Source: Branchiostoma floridae (taxonomy: Eukaryota; Chordata; Leptocardii; Amphioxiformes; Branchiostomatidae). Taken from it: a DNA stretch of 64,000 nucleotides. This document shows, one piece after another, positions 44,801 through 55,600 of the stretch. Numbering within the stretch: the first letter of the stretch is position 1; each line of letters opens with the position of its first letter. A program made the position numbers and the translations under genes. The stretch is taken from assembly GCF_000003815.2 (NCBI RefSeq), contig NC_049987.1, positions 22,993,661 to 23,057,660 of the forward strand. Reading direction: 5' to 3'. Below the pieces are notes generated by a model. The model was not told where the DNA came from. It ran no database searches and saw only the letters and a list, made by a program, of their open reading frames with translations.

Positions 44801-47800
44801 ACTAGTACAATCAATTACTTAGAATGCTTAGATCTACTGCCTGGTGTCCTGGGAATTTAACAATCTAATAATTGAAAATCACAATTCATGTACACAAATG
44901 TTCACAGAGCCACATGAGGTCTGTATTCACCCTTCTATCTATCTATCTATATCAATACTGGCCAAAACCCACTACAGGGTATCCCGGCCAGGGGATACTC
45001 CCTTACCTGGGGATCATTCTTTCTCCGGACCTCAAGTGTATGGACAGCTCACATCAACACCATCACAGCTAAAGCAAACAGCCACTGGGATTTTTCAAAC
45101 AAAATATAAGGGCGGTTGGCAAGCAAAAGGTAAGGGCAAAAGCATGCACATCTCTAGCCAGACACAAGTGTGGCATATGCGGCTACATTCTTCAACCTGT
45201 ACTATGCGGTAACATGCAAAATCAAATGTGCTAGATGATTGCAAGAAAGAGCTGCAGAGTGTGCAAAAAAGGGCTGCAGGCTATATGCATTCAATAATTA
45301 TAAATGAGAGAAGGAAGGAAGCATAATGCCTAGTCCTACTTTATACCTACACACAACTATTTTGCACCAATGTTACACTAAATGTCATCTATAGCTCTGA
45401 CCTGATAGGTGTGAATGGTTCTTGCCCACGCATGCTTCAGTCCTCCTTTGGACTTAAGCTCATGGTAGTCGACCTTGATTTGCCTCTCAAGGTCATCCAA
45501 GGTCAGCCAGCGTCTTTTCTGGCCTTTCTCTGAGATACATTCTGTGTCCTACATTGTTTGATGAGAGATAAAAGCAATGCTGTGACTCAGTGTGTACCAT
45601 TTAATATAACTTATAAGGAAATGAGGTTTTTCAAAAACTGCATAATTGTGAATCTGGGTTGGAAACCAATAAACTCAGTAGACAATCTTGAAAGAAGAAA
45701 AAAGCGTTAAATTTTACAGTTGGTTGTTTCTTGGTAAGAGATTTACTTTGTGTACAGACATAGTATCTACGATCCTCACTAAGAAGAAAAAAGAGCATAA
45801 GATGCAAAACCAAAACCATTGGAACGCAGAGCTCACATCTGTGATGAAGAAGATCTCCCCATTGCACAGTCTCACAGTGTCCGACAGTCCCTCTGAAGGG
45901 TCCACACTGATGTTGGCATTTTTAGTACAGCACACCTTGTCTCCTACCTGTGAAGGGGTGTTATTGAGGCCTTATCACGAATGATTGAAACATCTGGATA
46001 TCTTAAGAAGTTAAGTGTCCATATCTTACTGATGCTGCATTAGTTGATATCTTTAAATTTTCTTTTGTTATAATACATGGGTCTAAAGATACTCAGTATC
46101 TTCAAAAGATTGCTGTTTGAAAATATCACCGTGCATCAACTTTATATACCTAAATACACTGTTTAAGAAAACGGGTATAGGTTACCCCACGGTTAAAGGT
46201 GAACTGGCGTTAAAGAGAACAGACTTACTGAAGACAAAGGATTTTACAGTCTACCTGAAACAAGCTGCGGTTTTTGGCTTTCGTGCAGTGTCCAGAGTAG
46301 TGCTTACAGCAGACTTCATTGATGATGTTGCAGTCCTTCCTGTATGGCAAGAACAGGTCTATTCTAGAATTTATTCATACGATGTACGCAAGTCCATAGA
46401 GGAGTAGGCTACCAGGGAATAGTTTTACTAGTGTCACTATGTACATGTATGTATAATAAGCAATTGCATAGATCCCTTGGTACCATACGTGTGAATTCCT
46501 TTGTCGAATTCCTGAAAATTCACATTTGTTCTTTCGTACATACATTTGTAAGGAGATTACAGATTGCGTTTTGAAACCAAAATTTCCGAAGAAAATATTC
46601 GAAACATTGCAGTCTTTGCAATCTATGTGTTACGGCATCATAACCGACATGGAACGGGGCCTTCTGATTGGTCTGCAGCGCCTGGCTAACTGTAGTTCAC
46701 TTTGTCTTCTCTGTACCAAACTTTCACGGTCTGAGAAAATTTAACTTGTTGTCTGAACTAAATGTTCATGGTGAACGAATTAATTATTATTGTCACATTA
46801 CTGTTATCGGTAATGATAAGTTCACTTTACAGTCATTACCGTGAAAACCGTGAACATTGAAAAAATTGGGAATTACAGTATATGATAATACATGTATGTT
46901 TCCATACTGTGGGACACATTATTTGGGACAGATTCTGTTGTAACAGTAATGTTATACTTGTAGAACACAGGCAGAAAACTGCTGGAATAATCAACAACAC
47001 AGTACACCTTACAGTACACATTACAACAGTCAACATAAAACAAACTGCAATAGATAATGTCTAAAAAGTGTAACAGTCAGTTCAAACACATGTAATACCA
47101 TATGATTCAAAATTTGAGAAGGATGGCCTACATGATCAGTACATGCATGGCAATAATCTGGTTGAACAGAAGGGCCCAAAGTAGATTAACTCCTTGACAA
47201 AAATTGATGTTACATACATTTTAGTACATGTTGTATTTGTTCAAAATTTGGATAGGTCTGACTCTTTGTGTTGAACTTTCAAGTCAAAGACAAACCTTCT
47301 GAAGGCGACAAACTGTGAAGACTTGTGGTCCTTTGCACAGCCTTTCTTCAGAAGATCAGTCACAGTACTGCTTAAATCTGCAGGAAAATCAAACAAATTA
47401 CACATTTCAATAATCAAGATGTATACAAACTCTGGTGTCTATTTTTCCTTTAAAAAAAACTTCTTTATAATTTGCTTTAACTGTTTAAGACAGAAAAGGA
47501 CAATGTAACATTATGTGACTTATTTCAACAATGCTACAAAGTACGTCCAAGGTACAGACAGAAGGTAATTAAACTTCAATTCAAAGGTAGTCCCATAGCC
47601 TTTTGAGACCGTAAGGCAGTAAGCTGTAAATGTGCAGAGTCCAGGGCACGATATTGGAAGGCAGAGTCCAACCCTGTCCTTCCACTGCCTTTTACCTCCC
47701 CAAATATCAAAGTCAGGTGCACATTTTTACCAGTATGGTAGTACAAGTTCTGTAAAGTGCCTTCCTAACCGCATAAGATTGGTAGCATCACAGCACTCAA

Positions 47801-50800
47801 ATCCAGGACCGCTGGGTTATGGGTCAGGCACCCTGCAATTACTCCACACAGCCCAATATATTTTTTCAGTTTGGAGATTGAGTTAACAGAGAAAGAAAGT
47901 ACTGAATCAGATAATGATATTGTGATGAGTTCTACTTACGTTCCTCCCCCTCAACTGGGACCTCATGAAAATTCCTTTCTGCATCAAACCGAGGCAGCTT
48001 CCGCTGTGAGATCCGCTTTGCGTTGTCAACAATCAGCCTGGACTCTGATCTGTAAACAATCTGTATGTCAGCCTCTGCAGTTTTGTTTCAAAATAACTTA
48101 ACAAAGACACGTACCTATGCTGTAAATTTGAGTTTTTAATCTAGTAGAAGGGACCAGAGACAATTACTACATAGGACTTTAATTCCTAAATTGAAAGTTA
48201 GTCAAACGCAGTTAAAAGAATCCACACCTGTGATTGGTCTTCAGCTCGATGCTCCAGCCAATGGGAGCCAGGGAGTGGTACATGTTGGTGAGGAAGTTGC
48301 CCGGCTCTATGGAGGGCAGCTGGTCCACATCTCCCAGCAGCACCAGCTTCTGTAGGCAGGTGTGCTTCAGCAGGATATCGAACAGGGTGGAGAAGGTCTG
48401 TACTGATACCAGACTGCTCTCGTCAACAACCAGCGCTCGCACGTGCTTGAAGCGCCATTCATCACCGGGCTTCAAGTGTCTGTAGGACCAGATCACCTGG
48501 TGTAGCGTGTACGCCTTCAGGCCTGTACGCTTGCCGAGAAGGTGGGCGGCTTTTCCTGTGGGAGCGGTCAGTAGGATCCTGGTCGCTTCCTCTTCCTCAT
48601 CATTTCTGTGTTGGCTCAAGCTTGTAGAGTGTGGAGATGGACTTGTTATGGCTCCTGACTTGGAACTCTCTGGCATGCTTTCACCTCCAATGGCCTCCTG
48701 GTCTGCCTCGCTGTTTCCCTGCCCAGACAGACTGTTCAAACGGGAATCTGCGGTCTCGTTCATACGCTCTTCTGTTTGCTTTTCAGCCTGGTGAATCTGC
48801 CTGTGTGCGACTTTGAACACCTCGCTGACCACGTACGTCTTCCCACACCCACCTTTCCCAGACAGCACAGTGACAGGGTTCTTGCAGATCAACTCAGCTG
48901 CTTGCTTCTGGGCTTCATCTTCTCCAAAGGCTCCTTCAAGATTGGCAGAGTCTATCACCCACTTGCTTATCTTGTCTTTAGCAAGAAGTGTTTCAATACC
49001 ACCTCTGATGTTGTTTTCGTAGTCGTAGTACCGCTTCAAAGCGACTTTCTCTTCTAGCTGAACTGTGATCTTGTTCTCCTCCAAAAACTTCAAGGTATTG
49101 TTGTCTCGCAAGCGGAGGGATTCCTTGTCCACAAACGTATGGCCAGCCTTTCGACACTGGGACTTGATGAAGTCATAGATGTAGATGGCGTCCCTCTTAG
49201 TTGGAGGGAACTCCTTCAGAAGGTCACAGCGTTTGAAGGCGTCCAGCGTGGCCTCGACACCGATAAACTGGTGCTCCTGGTACATGATCTGGGAACAGTA
49301 TACGTACATAATGGAAAAGATTAGAGTTAGGCAAAACCTGCCATCACAGATCTATTTCACATGTAAATTGTCACTGTTAATAGGGGAATAGCTGCAAAAT
49401 ACCACAGAAACAAAGAGGGATTATCAGAATCTGTAAAAGACTTTCATGGTATCAGTATTACGAGACGACAAGAGCCGAAGTTATTACTATCAGGGCTATG
49501 AATGACTGGAATGCTCTAGCACTATTTCTAATCGGTGGTAGAATCAAAAACTGTTAGATACACAATGGGAAAAACATTATTGTAGTACAACACATGAAGA
49601 TATAGTTGAGACACTTTGTGCCTGCTTTCCTGACGACAGTATCAATTAGATCAATCCAACATCCAACAACACATATCATATATTAAAGAACCTACCGGCC
49701 CAAAGCCAAGCTTCCATGGCTCATGTGCAGTAACTGTCTCCAAGACTTTCAGCCTCTCTTCTGAAGACAGAAGAAGTCCGTAGAACTTCTTGGGCAGCAG
49801 CTTGGGACCATAGCGCAGGAAAGTGGGGGCTACCATCGCCTGGGCCTCTTCTTTACCCATAGCTAAAGAATAAACATGAAATGATATTTAATGCATTTAA
49901 TCTAGTTTTAAGTAGGGATGTGTAAAGGTACTAGTACAACTGTACAGGTACAGAGCCATATATTCATAAAAGGTACTAGTATAGGTCCAGAATACAGGAA
50001 AATCAATGCACGGTTACTGTACATGAACACACACACACAAATGCTAGTCAATAACTTGTTAAGTTGCTTTGTTACTAAAAACATGATATTCCTACTGCAA
50101 GGATGTAATTTTTTGAAAAAAAATGAAGACATAGCATGGTCCTTGAAATCAAGCAACATTATTGATTTTTGTCTTTTAGATCCTCTCATGGTTTCTCTAT
50201 AGTCTACGTCATATACAATGCATCAAGAATACTCGGGTCGAAATTCTTTTTTTTGGATTAGGTGCATTGGTGCACCCAGCCTTAAAAATTGGGTACACCA
50301 CATAGAATAAAGTAAAGTGTCAGAAAAACCTAATCACTAGTACTGTCAGACCTTTTGTCATTTTGTTCATAACTAAGATAAGTAGTAAGATAGAAATACT
50401 TCAAGAAACTAAACTAAAGAAAATTAAAAAAAATGGCAGAAAAGTTTATAATAACTCCAGGAAAATTACGATGATAAACAATTTCTGTTCTATCTACTTT
50501 GGGTGCACATGCACCTGGTATTTTAAGCCTTGATACTTAAAGGCTAACCATCAAGTTGCAATTGAGGTATACAACCACCAACTTTATAAAGAAAAAATTT
50601 ATACAACAGACTATGATGCCTGTGAATGATTGATTGATTGTTATGAGGGGCATTCAATAAGTAATGCCCCTGACCCACTACCAGTTGTCTGATCTAGATG
50701 AAATGTTGCATGTGTAATGAGTCATATCTCTATGGGTTATGTTGCAAAAAACAGCTCTGAAGTAATTGTGGTTACTGATTTACTGGTGTTTGAACTGAGT

Positions 50801-53800
50801 CACTGACAGGTGCGAAATGGACCAGGTGTGAAATGGAGCAAGTTGAGTGTCGCGCAGTGATCCGGTTTTTGTATTTGAAAGGACGCACACCAAAAGGGAC
50901 TTTTGATGAAATGAAAAAAACTTATGGTGATGATGCCCCATCATATGACCTTGTAAAACGCTGGCATCCTGAATTCAAACAAGGCCTGAAGTCTGTGGAA
51001 ACAGCTCCCAGACCTAATCGTCCCTCTTCTGCCATTGATGAGGCACCTGTCGGAGGACCAACCTGGGATGTCCTACAAGAACGGTGTCCAGAGCTACATC
51101 AAATGATGGGAGAAATGCATAACTCTGGGTGGTTCCTATGTAGAGAAAGACTAATAACTGTGCCAAGTTTCATTAATCTCCTGCTATGGGAAATGGGTCA
51201 GGGACATTACTTATTGAATGCCCCTCGTACAGTACTTGATATACTTATTCTATCTTTATTTTCATTACTTACCATTTATGCATTTAAGCATTTGTATTGC
51301 CACTGCCTGTGCTGTCTCATTTAATGAGCCATATTCTTGCACTATTTCACGCAGGTTCTGAAAGTTGAGTGGCTTCTGCTTGAGCCGGGGTTCCATCTGT
51401 AGAGATTCTTGAAATGCTTTTCTGTACTGTTCTTCAACTCCACATTTCGTCAGGAAGAGTTGGATCAGGTTCTCGTCAGGGTTCTGGTTGAGTCGGTACT
51501 CGGGACAGCCAGTCGTGAAGTACATGTTGCCTACACGACGACATTCCACGCTGAACTCCCACCATGGGTCCTGCAGAGGGAACCTCCCCTTGACACGGTA
51601 GACTCTTCCTGTCTTCTTTTCTTTCACACGAACTGTGAACATACGCATACATGCATGTAGATGGTACAAAATGTTGCCTGGTATCCAGTCGTAATATAGT
51701 TCCCGAGTCTCTTCTGTCCTCTTCACAATTGTGAAGAGGACAGAAGAGACTCAGGAACTATATTACGGCTGGATACCAGGCTAACAAAATGTAAACATGT
51801 AGATATACATTTGCATCTTACAAACTCACACACGCACACACACATTCACACAGGTGCGCACACACATATAATATATTAAATAACACAGATTCACATACTC
51901 ACACCTTTCGGGGAAATACGATTTTTTAAAATTATGCTACTATAAAACTGGGCTGGGAATGATTTTGCACACAAACTGTGTGCTTTTCATTCAAGAAGGC
52001 AATTCATAGAAAAAACACCATTCATAGGGGGAGGGGCACAGCACAAGGTACAAATAAATATGCATGCAGACTTTCTATTTCTATGTGTTACACTTAGGCA
52101 TGATCTAGATACAGTTTTTCCCGATATCTGCGAGCCGACAACCTCTCGCCGACAGCTTTTTTTTCAGCATCTAGATGGAACTGCAATATCGCTATTAAGA
52201 TATCGGCAAAATTTCTCCCGAATTGTCTGGAGTATTCGCCCGATAGCTTAGCAGGGGTACCCAACAGCTTCCGCGCGCTTGTAGATGCGTCCCGACTTCG
52301 GGAGGGCTCATTAGCAGGGCCCATTAGGCTATATAGCTGTTTATGACTGCAAGCGCTACAGGTGTTACGCCACCAACGTTCCAGGTCCCTCCCGACATCT
52401 CCACAGATATCGGTAAAAACTGTGTCTAGATTGGGCCTTACAGTGATTGATTACTGGGCAAAGCCCTCTTCAGGGGCATCCTGCCCAGGTGCCAGGTGAA
52501 GGGTACCTGGGCGGCTGGGTGCTAATGTCATGTTAGATCATTACACTAGTGCAGATAGTTTGCAGTTGTTATCAATCATTCAATCATTATGCAATAAACC
52601 TAATTTGTAATGTCTTGCTGATGTAATTACATGCTTGAAAAAAGCATGTACTGTTTCTGGTAGGGATCTTTGTGATTCCGGACCGATATCTCTAGAATCT
52701 CTGGATGGATTGCGATTTCCTTTGCTATGGGGATAGAGTGTGTGACCTATTGTGCTATTAAGTAGATTAGAAGTTTGCTGTTGTTTTGTGGTTCGTTTTT
52801 AAAAAAATATTTACACCCCTTTTCCTGATATGGAGTGATCTGGCCTCATTCCCTCTGTCTCAACCTCCTTGGGGACAGCTAGCAGCTGTAACATGTGTTT
52901 TGAGTTTTCAGTAGCATGGGAGTGTGTGGAAGGGTCGTTTCCAGTGCTATATCTCCAGAACAGAACGTGTGATTTACCTCCATGAAAAATGGAGGTATAG
53001 TTTTTGGTGTGTCTGTGTGTGTGTCTGTTTGTGTTTCCACATATTTGTGGTCAGCATAACTTTAGAACCTGTTGATGGATTGTAATGATATTTGGTATTT
53101 GGGTAGGTGTTTGGAAGACGAAGGTCAAAGTCAATTTTGGATCCCCTGGTGTGTGACCTTGGTACTGCAACAGAACTTGGATTTTTGTATCTTTTGACAT
53201 GGATATGCTATGGTCTTGATTTTTGGTGGCACATAGCTTGTGGTGTAAGGAAGAAGTGTTGTATGTTTGGGCCCTCTAGCAGCTTGCTCTAGAACTGCTG
53301 GGGCATTCTGGTCAAAATCTTCCAAGGAGCAAAAAAGAGCAACTGTGACCATCGCTGTCACCTCTGTATGGTGTGAACCATTATATACACATTGAGATAC
53401 AATGTATGTGCCAGGTGCAGGTGTAACAATAGGAAATAAAAATGAAATGGTGAGGACACCAGAAAGGTGTAGTTTTGGATCTCACTGTTTACCATAGGTA
53501 GATATATAACTTAAGAACAATGATGGAATAATTTTGCCAAACGTCAAACCATATCAACCCCCACAACACACCATACGCACCATCACGAAACAAAATATTT
53601 CAAGCAGGTTTGAGTTTTCAGACTCTTGTTAATTGTAAGTTTCCGTTTCGCCATGATAATGCAGTCAGTGGTTATCATAGCGAAATGGAAAAATTACATC
53701 AGCAATAAACTGCATTTACATAGTCATGTATCATTAACAACAACAACAAATTGATCAAATATTTGCCTTTACGCCATGAGCGTTAGATAGAGTAAACTAG

Positions 53801-55348
53801 AGTTTGGGGACCTCATACCTCCATGAAATATTTATTGCTTTTTTTTGGATGGTATGTATGTTTATAGTCGGTTGTATTTGAGAGTAATGGTTATACATTT
53901 GTATAATATAAATGTTATGGGAAAGTAGTGGTGTATTTATTTAATGACACAGAGGATGTCCATCTGATTAGTAATTATCAAAATGTGACACTTAATTGTG
54001 TAATGTGCGTTTAAGAGGTCGACGGCATATGGTAGCGTGGTGTTCCTTAAGCTTGATGTTTGGCATTTAAAATGTCTAAGGTTGTCAGCATTATTGAGGT
54101 TCGACTATGTGCCTCAGAGCTGTGTGGTCGGAGGAAGTTGGGGAAACTCAGAAAGAAGAAGGGATGTGGCCAACTTTAGTCAGATGGTGATTTGATTTTC
54201 CACCAATATGTCATAACATCAGCTGTTCACACGGTACAAAAACGCGTATAACGAGATGCACACTTTCCTCTGACAGCCCTACACCAACTGTAAGATGAAT
54301 ACTTGGCGCCAACCCCGTCTGCTAAAAAACAAGTACCATTGGCTACGAAAGAGACAACTAACAACTGTCCCTTATCGTAACAAAATCAGAACATCTGTAT
54401 CGCCCATAAAACTTCTGACACCCAACCCAGATGAGAGGACCTAATGGCATTTTAATCACCATGTCACTCAAATCAGCAGTACAGTATGTGAGATATCCAT
54501 ACCTGTTAAGCATTATCGTTAAATGTACCTCAACTTCTTACAATTATACTTACGCTTCACATCTCCATGATATCCTAAGCAGACATAAATAAAACTAATT
54601 ATCATATTAAAAAAACTCGGGGTTCCCCAAACAGCTGTCACCTCACCATCTGCTTGGAGCTAAGCCCATTAACAAACACATAAAGCACGATGCCTGTACC
54701 AATATATCTCAAATATAGGGGTGATTTCTGATATTATTACATCGATTATAACGACAGATACGGCTCCCAAAATCTCATCGATTCGAGCTTTCATCACACC
54801 CCACCAACACAACAAGTATGAAACCAATCCATCCAGCCGTTCTTGAGTAATAATCTACACAGACAGAGACACATAACAGAAAATATAACCTCCATTCCAT
54901 GACATTTCATGGAGGTAATAATTGACGTCACTGTTACGCAATCACTGTTACTATCCAAGCAGATGGCCGGGAAGGCCCGGCTGTTTTTTAAGGCATTTTA
55001 CTGGGCCTTCTATGTTTTAAGGTGTTCCTTTTCTACGCAAGCCAAACTGGTTGGGACCAAGCCCGGTATTCAAAACACAGCCGTACTAGTAGCCTCTCCT
55101 GCGGCGCACTGGTTGCATGCTCCAGGTTGCGACGCTATACCTAGCTGGTTGCAGAGTCGTTTGGGGGTAGCGACAGAGACTCCCGCGTTTGCATCGTCGA
55201 TCTCGTCCATATCCAGCCACTGCATGTCCCCGTCATCTTCATCGTCTGATCCGGAGTCGTCTGCCTCATCAGGAGCGTCGGGAACCTCGCCTTTAGGGAC
55301 GATACAGCCGCTCAAAACGAAGCCACCACGTTTGTATGGACTCGCCAT
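41807..55348 (-). CDS. HELB: DNA helicase B, copy A
   Basis: HELB is a superfamily 1B (RecD-like) 5'-3' helicase that works with RPA on single-stranded DNA and restrains end resection in the nucleus. Thirteen exons join in phase to 1044 aa (human about 1087): 55141-55348, 51273-51632, 49696-49862, 48228-49288, 47940-48049, 47296-47377, 46255-46339, 45837-45947, 45402-45548, 43626-43817, 43247-43298, 42647-42758 and 41807-42254 (TAG). Motifs: Walker A GKGGCGKT near residue 389, motif Ia LLTAPTGKAA near 484, Walker B VVDES near 532, GDVDQLPSIEPGN near 564, TAVTRG (motif VI) near 802. The acidic N-terminus (DDSGSDDEDD) and Ser/Pro-rich tail fit the family. Exon 48228-49288 equals three exons of copy B. 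The ATG at 55348 matches the paralogue's start, but the frame stays open to an ATG at 55490-55492. The last acceptor (gtcag|tctttt) is the only one that keeps the tail frame. Confidence 0.93.
41870..42160 (-). repeat. In-frame tandem repeat in the HELB-A tail
   Basis: Within the last exon the stretch VPTGTTSGTAEPLPQPVVS is repeated as VPTGTTSGAAEPLQQPMVS about 46 residues later; the DNA word 'gtaccaacaggaaccactag' is repeated exactly on the coding strand. The segment is rich in Ser, Thr and Pro with several SP/TP sites. Confidence 0.8.
43879..44460. mobile_element. MITE nested inside a foldback MITE
   Basis: The outer ends tagcctccatagcaggctct and agagcctgctatggaggtta are inverted repeats ~580 bp apart. 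A second pair, ggccacaccaatttaatttc at about 44052 and gaaattaaattggtgtggcc at about 44397, brackets an AT-rich core. Part of the outer left arm (43950-44010) is itself an inverted repeat (agcaatcagaaaatgcc). In HELB-A, between exons 45402-45548 and 43626-43817. Confidence 0.8.
46690..46882. repeat. Dispersed repeat, copy 2 of 2
   Basis: Relative of 16880-17085, with the same word order and the end 'gggaattacagta'. Lies in a HELB-A intron. Confidence 0.6.
47625..47850 (-). mobile_element. tRNA-derived SINE, family 1
   Basis: Reverse orientation: B-box-like cggtcctggatttgagtgc, then a body with 'ggaaggcactt', 'aaatgtgcacctgactt' and 'ggggaggtaaaaggc', shared with 60215-60430 and 7545-7700. 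Located between HELB-A exons 47940-48049 and 47296-47377. Confidence 0.7.
50644..51227 (+). mobile_element. Internally deleted mariner transposon
   Basis: Terminal inverted repeats of ~30 bp (gaggggcattcaataagtaa at the left; its reverse complement at the right) are flanked by TA, the mariner/Tc1 target. The interior encodes only the N-terminal helix-turn-helix part of a mariner transposase (CRAVIRFLYLKG, FDEMKKTYGDDAPSYDLVKR, RPSSAIDEA). The catalytic DDD domain is deleted and a short stretch near the C-terminus is fused on. It sits in HELB-A intron 2, ending about 45 bp from the donor of exon 51273-51632, and is absent from HELB-B intron 2. Confidence 0.92.
51676..51782. mobile_element. Near-perfect 107-bp palindrome
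   Basis: The left arm gcctggtatccagtcgtaat and right arm attacggctggataccaggc are mirrored around cacaattgtg (51726-51735), with about two mismatches in ~53 bp per arm and no spacer. The end words link it to the TAGCCTG foldback family. In HELB-A intron 1, 44 bp upstream (in gene order) of exon 2. Confidence 0.9.
52102..52432. mobile_element. MITE with tctagatacagttttt ends
   Basis: Left end tctagatacagtttttcccg and right end cggtaaaaactgtgtctaga are ~26-bp inverted repeats with a few mismatches. The 280-bp interior is GC-richer than its surroundings and lacks an ORF. HELB-A intron 1. Confidence 0.75.
52975..54919. mobile_element. ~1.9-kb non-autonomous element with hairpin ends (tentative)
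   Basis: Both ends carry small palindromes built on the same word: tacctccatgaaaaatggag at the left, and cctccattccatgacatttc followed by atggaggtaa at the right. A third 'tacctccatgaaat' lies at 53817-53830. No transposase frame is seen. It fills most of HELB-A intron 1 and may be several insertions; the class is not known to me. Confidence 0.5.
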
Positions 55349-55600
55349 TTTGATCGTATCAAAAATCCCGTTCCCACTTCCGCTTTCACTGTCCGCAGCG
55401 GAATGTAATGACGCCACAAATTTATTCTCATTAAAATTAGAGTAGTGCGTCATGATTATACCAAATGCTATTTTTGTGCTATTTAAAAACATTATTTTCT
55501 AATGAGTTTTGTTTCTATTATTCTTCAACTTAATATTTTTTGTCGACAGATTTTTTTTTATGTTTCACGTCTGGATGCGGGGTCAAAGGCTTAGTACAAA
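55349..55600. promoter_or_regulatory. 252-bp divergent promoter of the HELB pair
   Basis: The two start codons face away from each other and are 252 bp apart. Both ATGs sit in the same YY1-like context, caaaatggcg, and are followed by similar coding sequence, so the symmetry extends from the coding regions into the promoter edges. The middle is AT-rich and no canonical TATA box could be assigned. If copy A used its upstream in-frame ATG (55490-55492), only 108 bp would remain. Confidence 0.7.

Noticed and set aside
48507-49057. Several plus-strand frames of 60-95 aa
   Set aside because: They are antisense to the HELB-A helicase exon.
53107-53361. Small frames in the 1.9-kb repeat
   Set aside because: They are short, overlap each other on both strands and have no recognisable motif.
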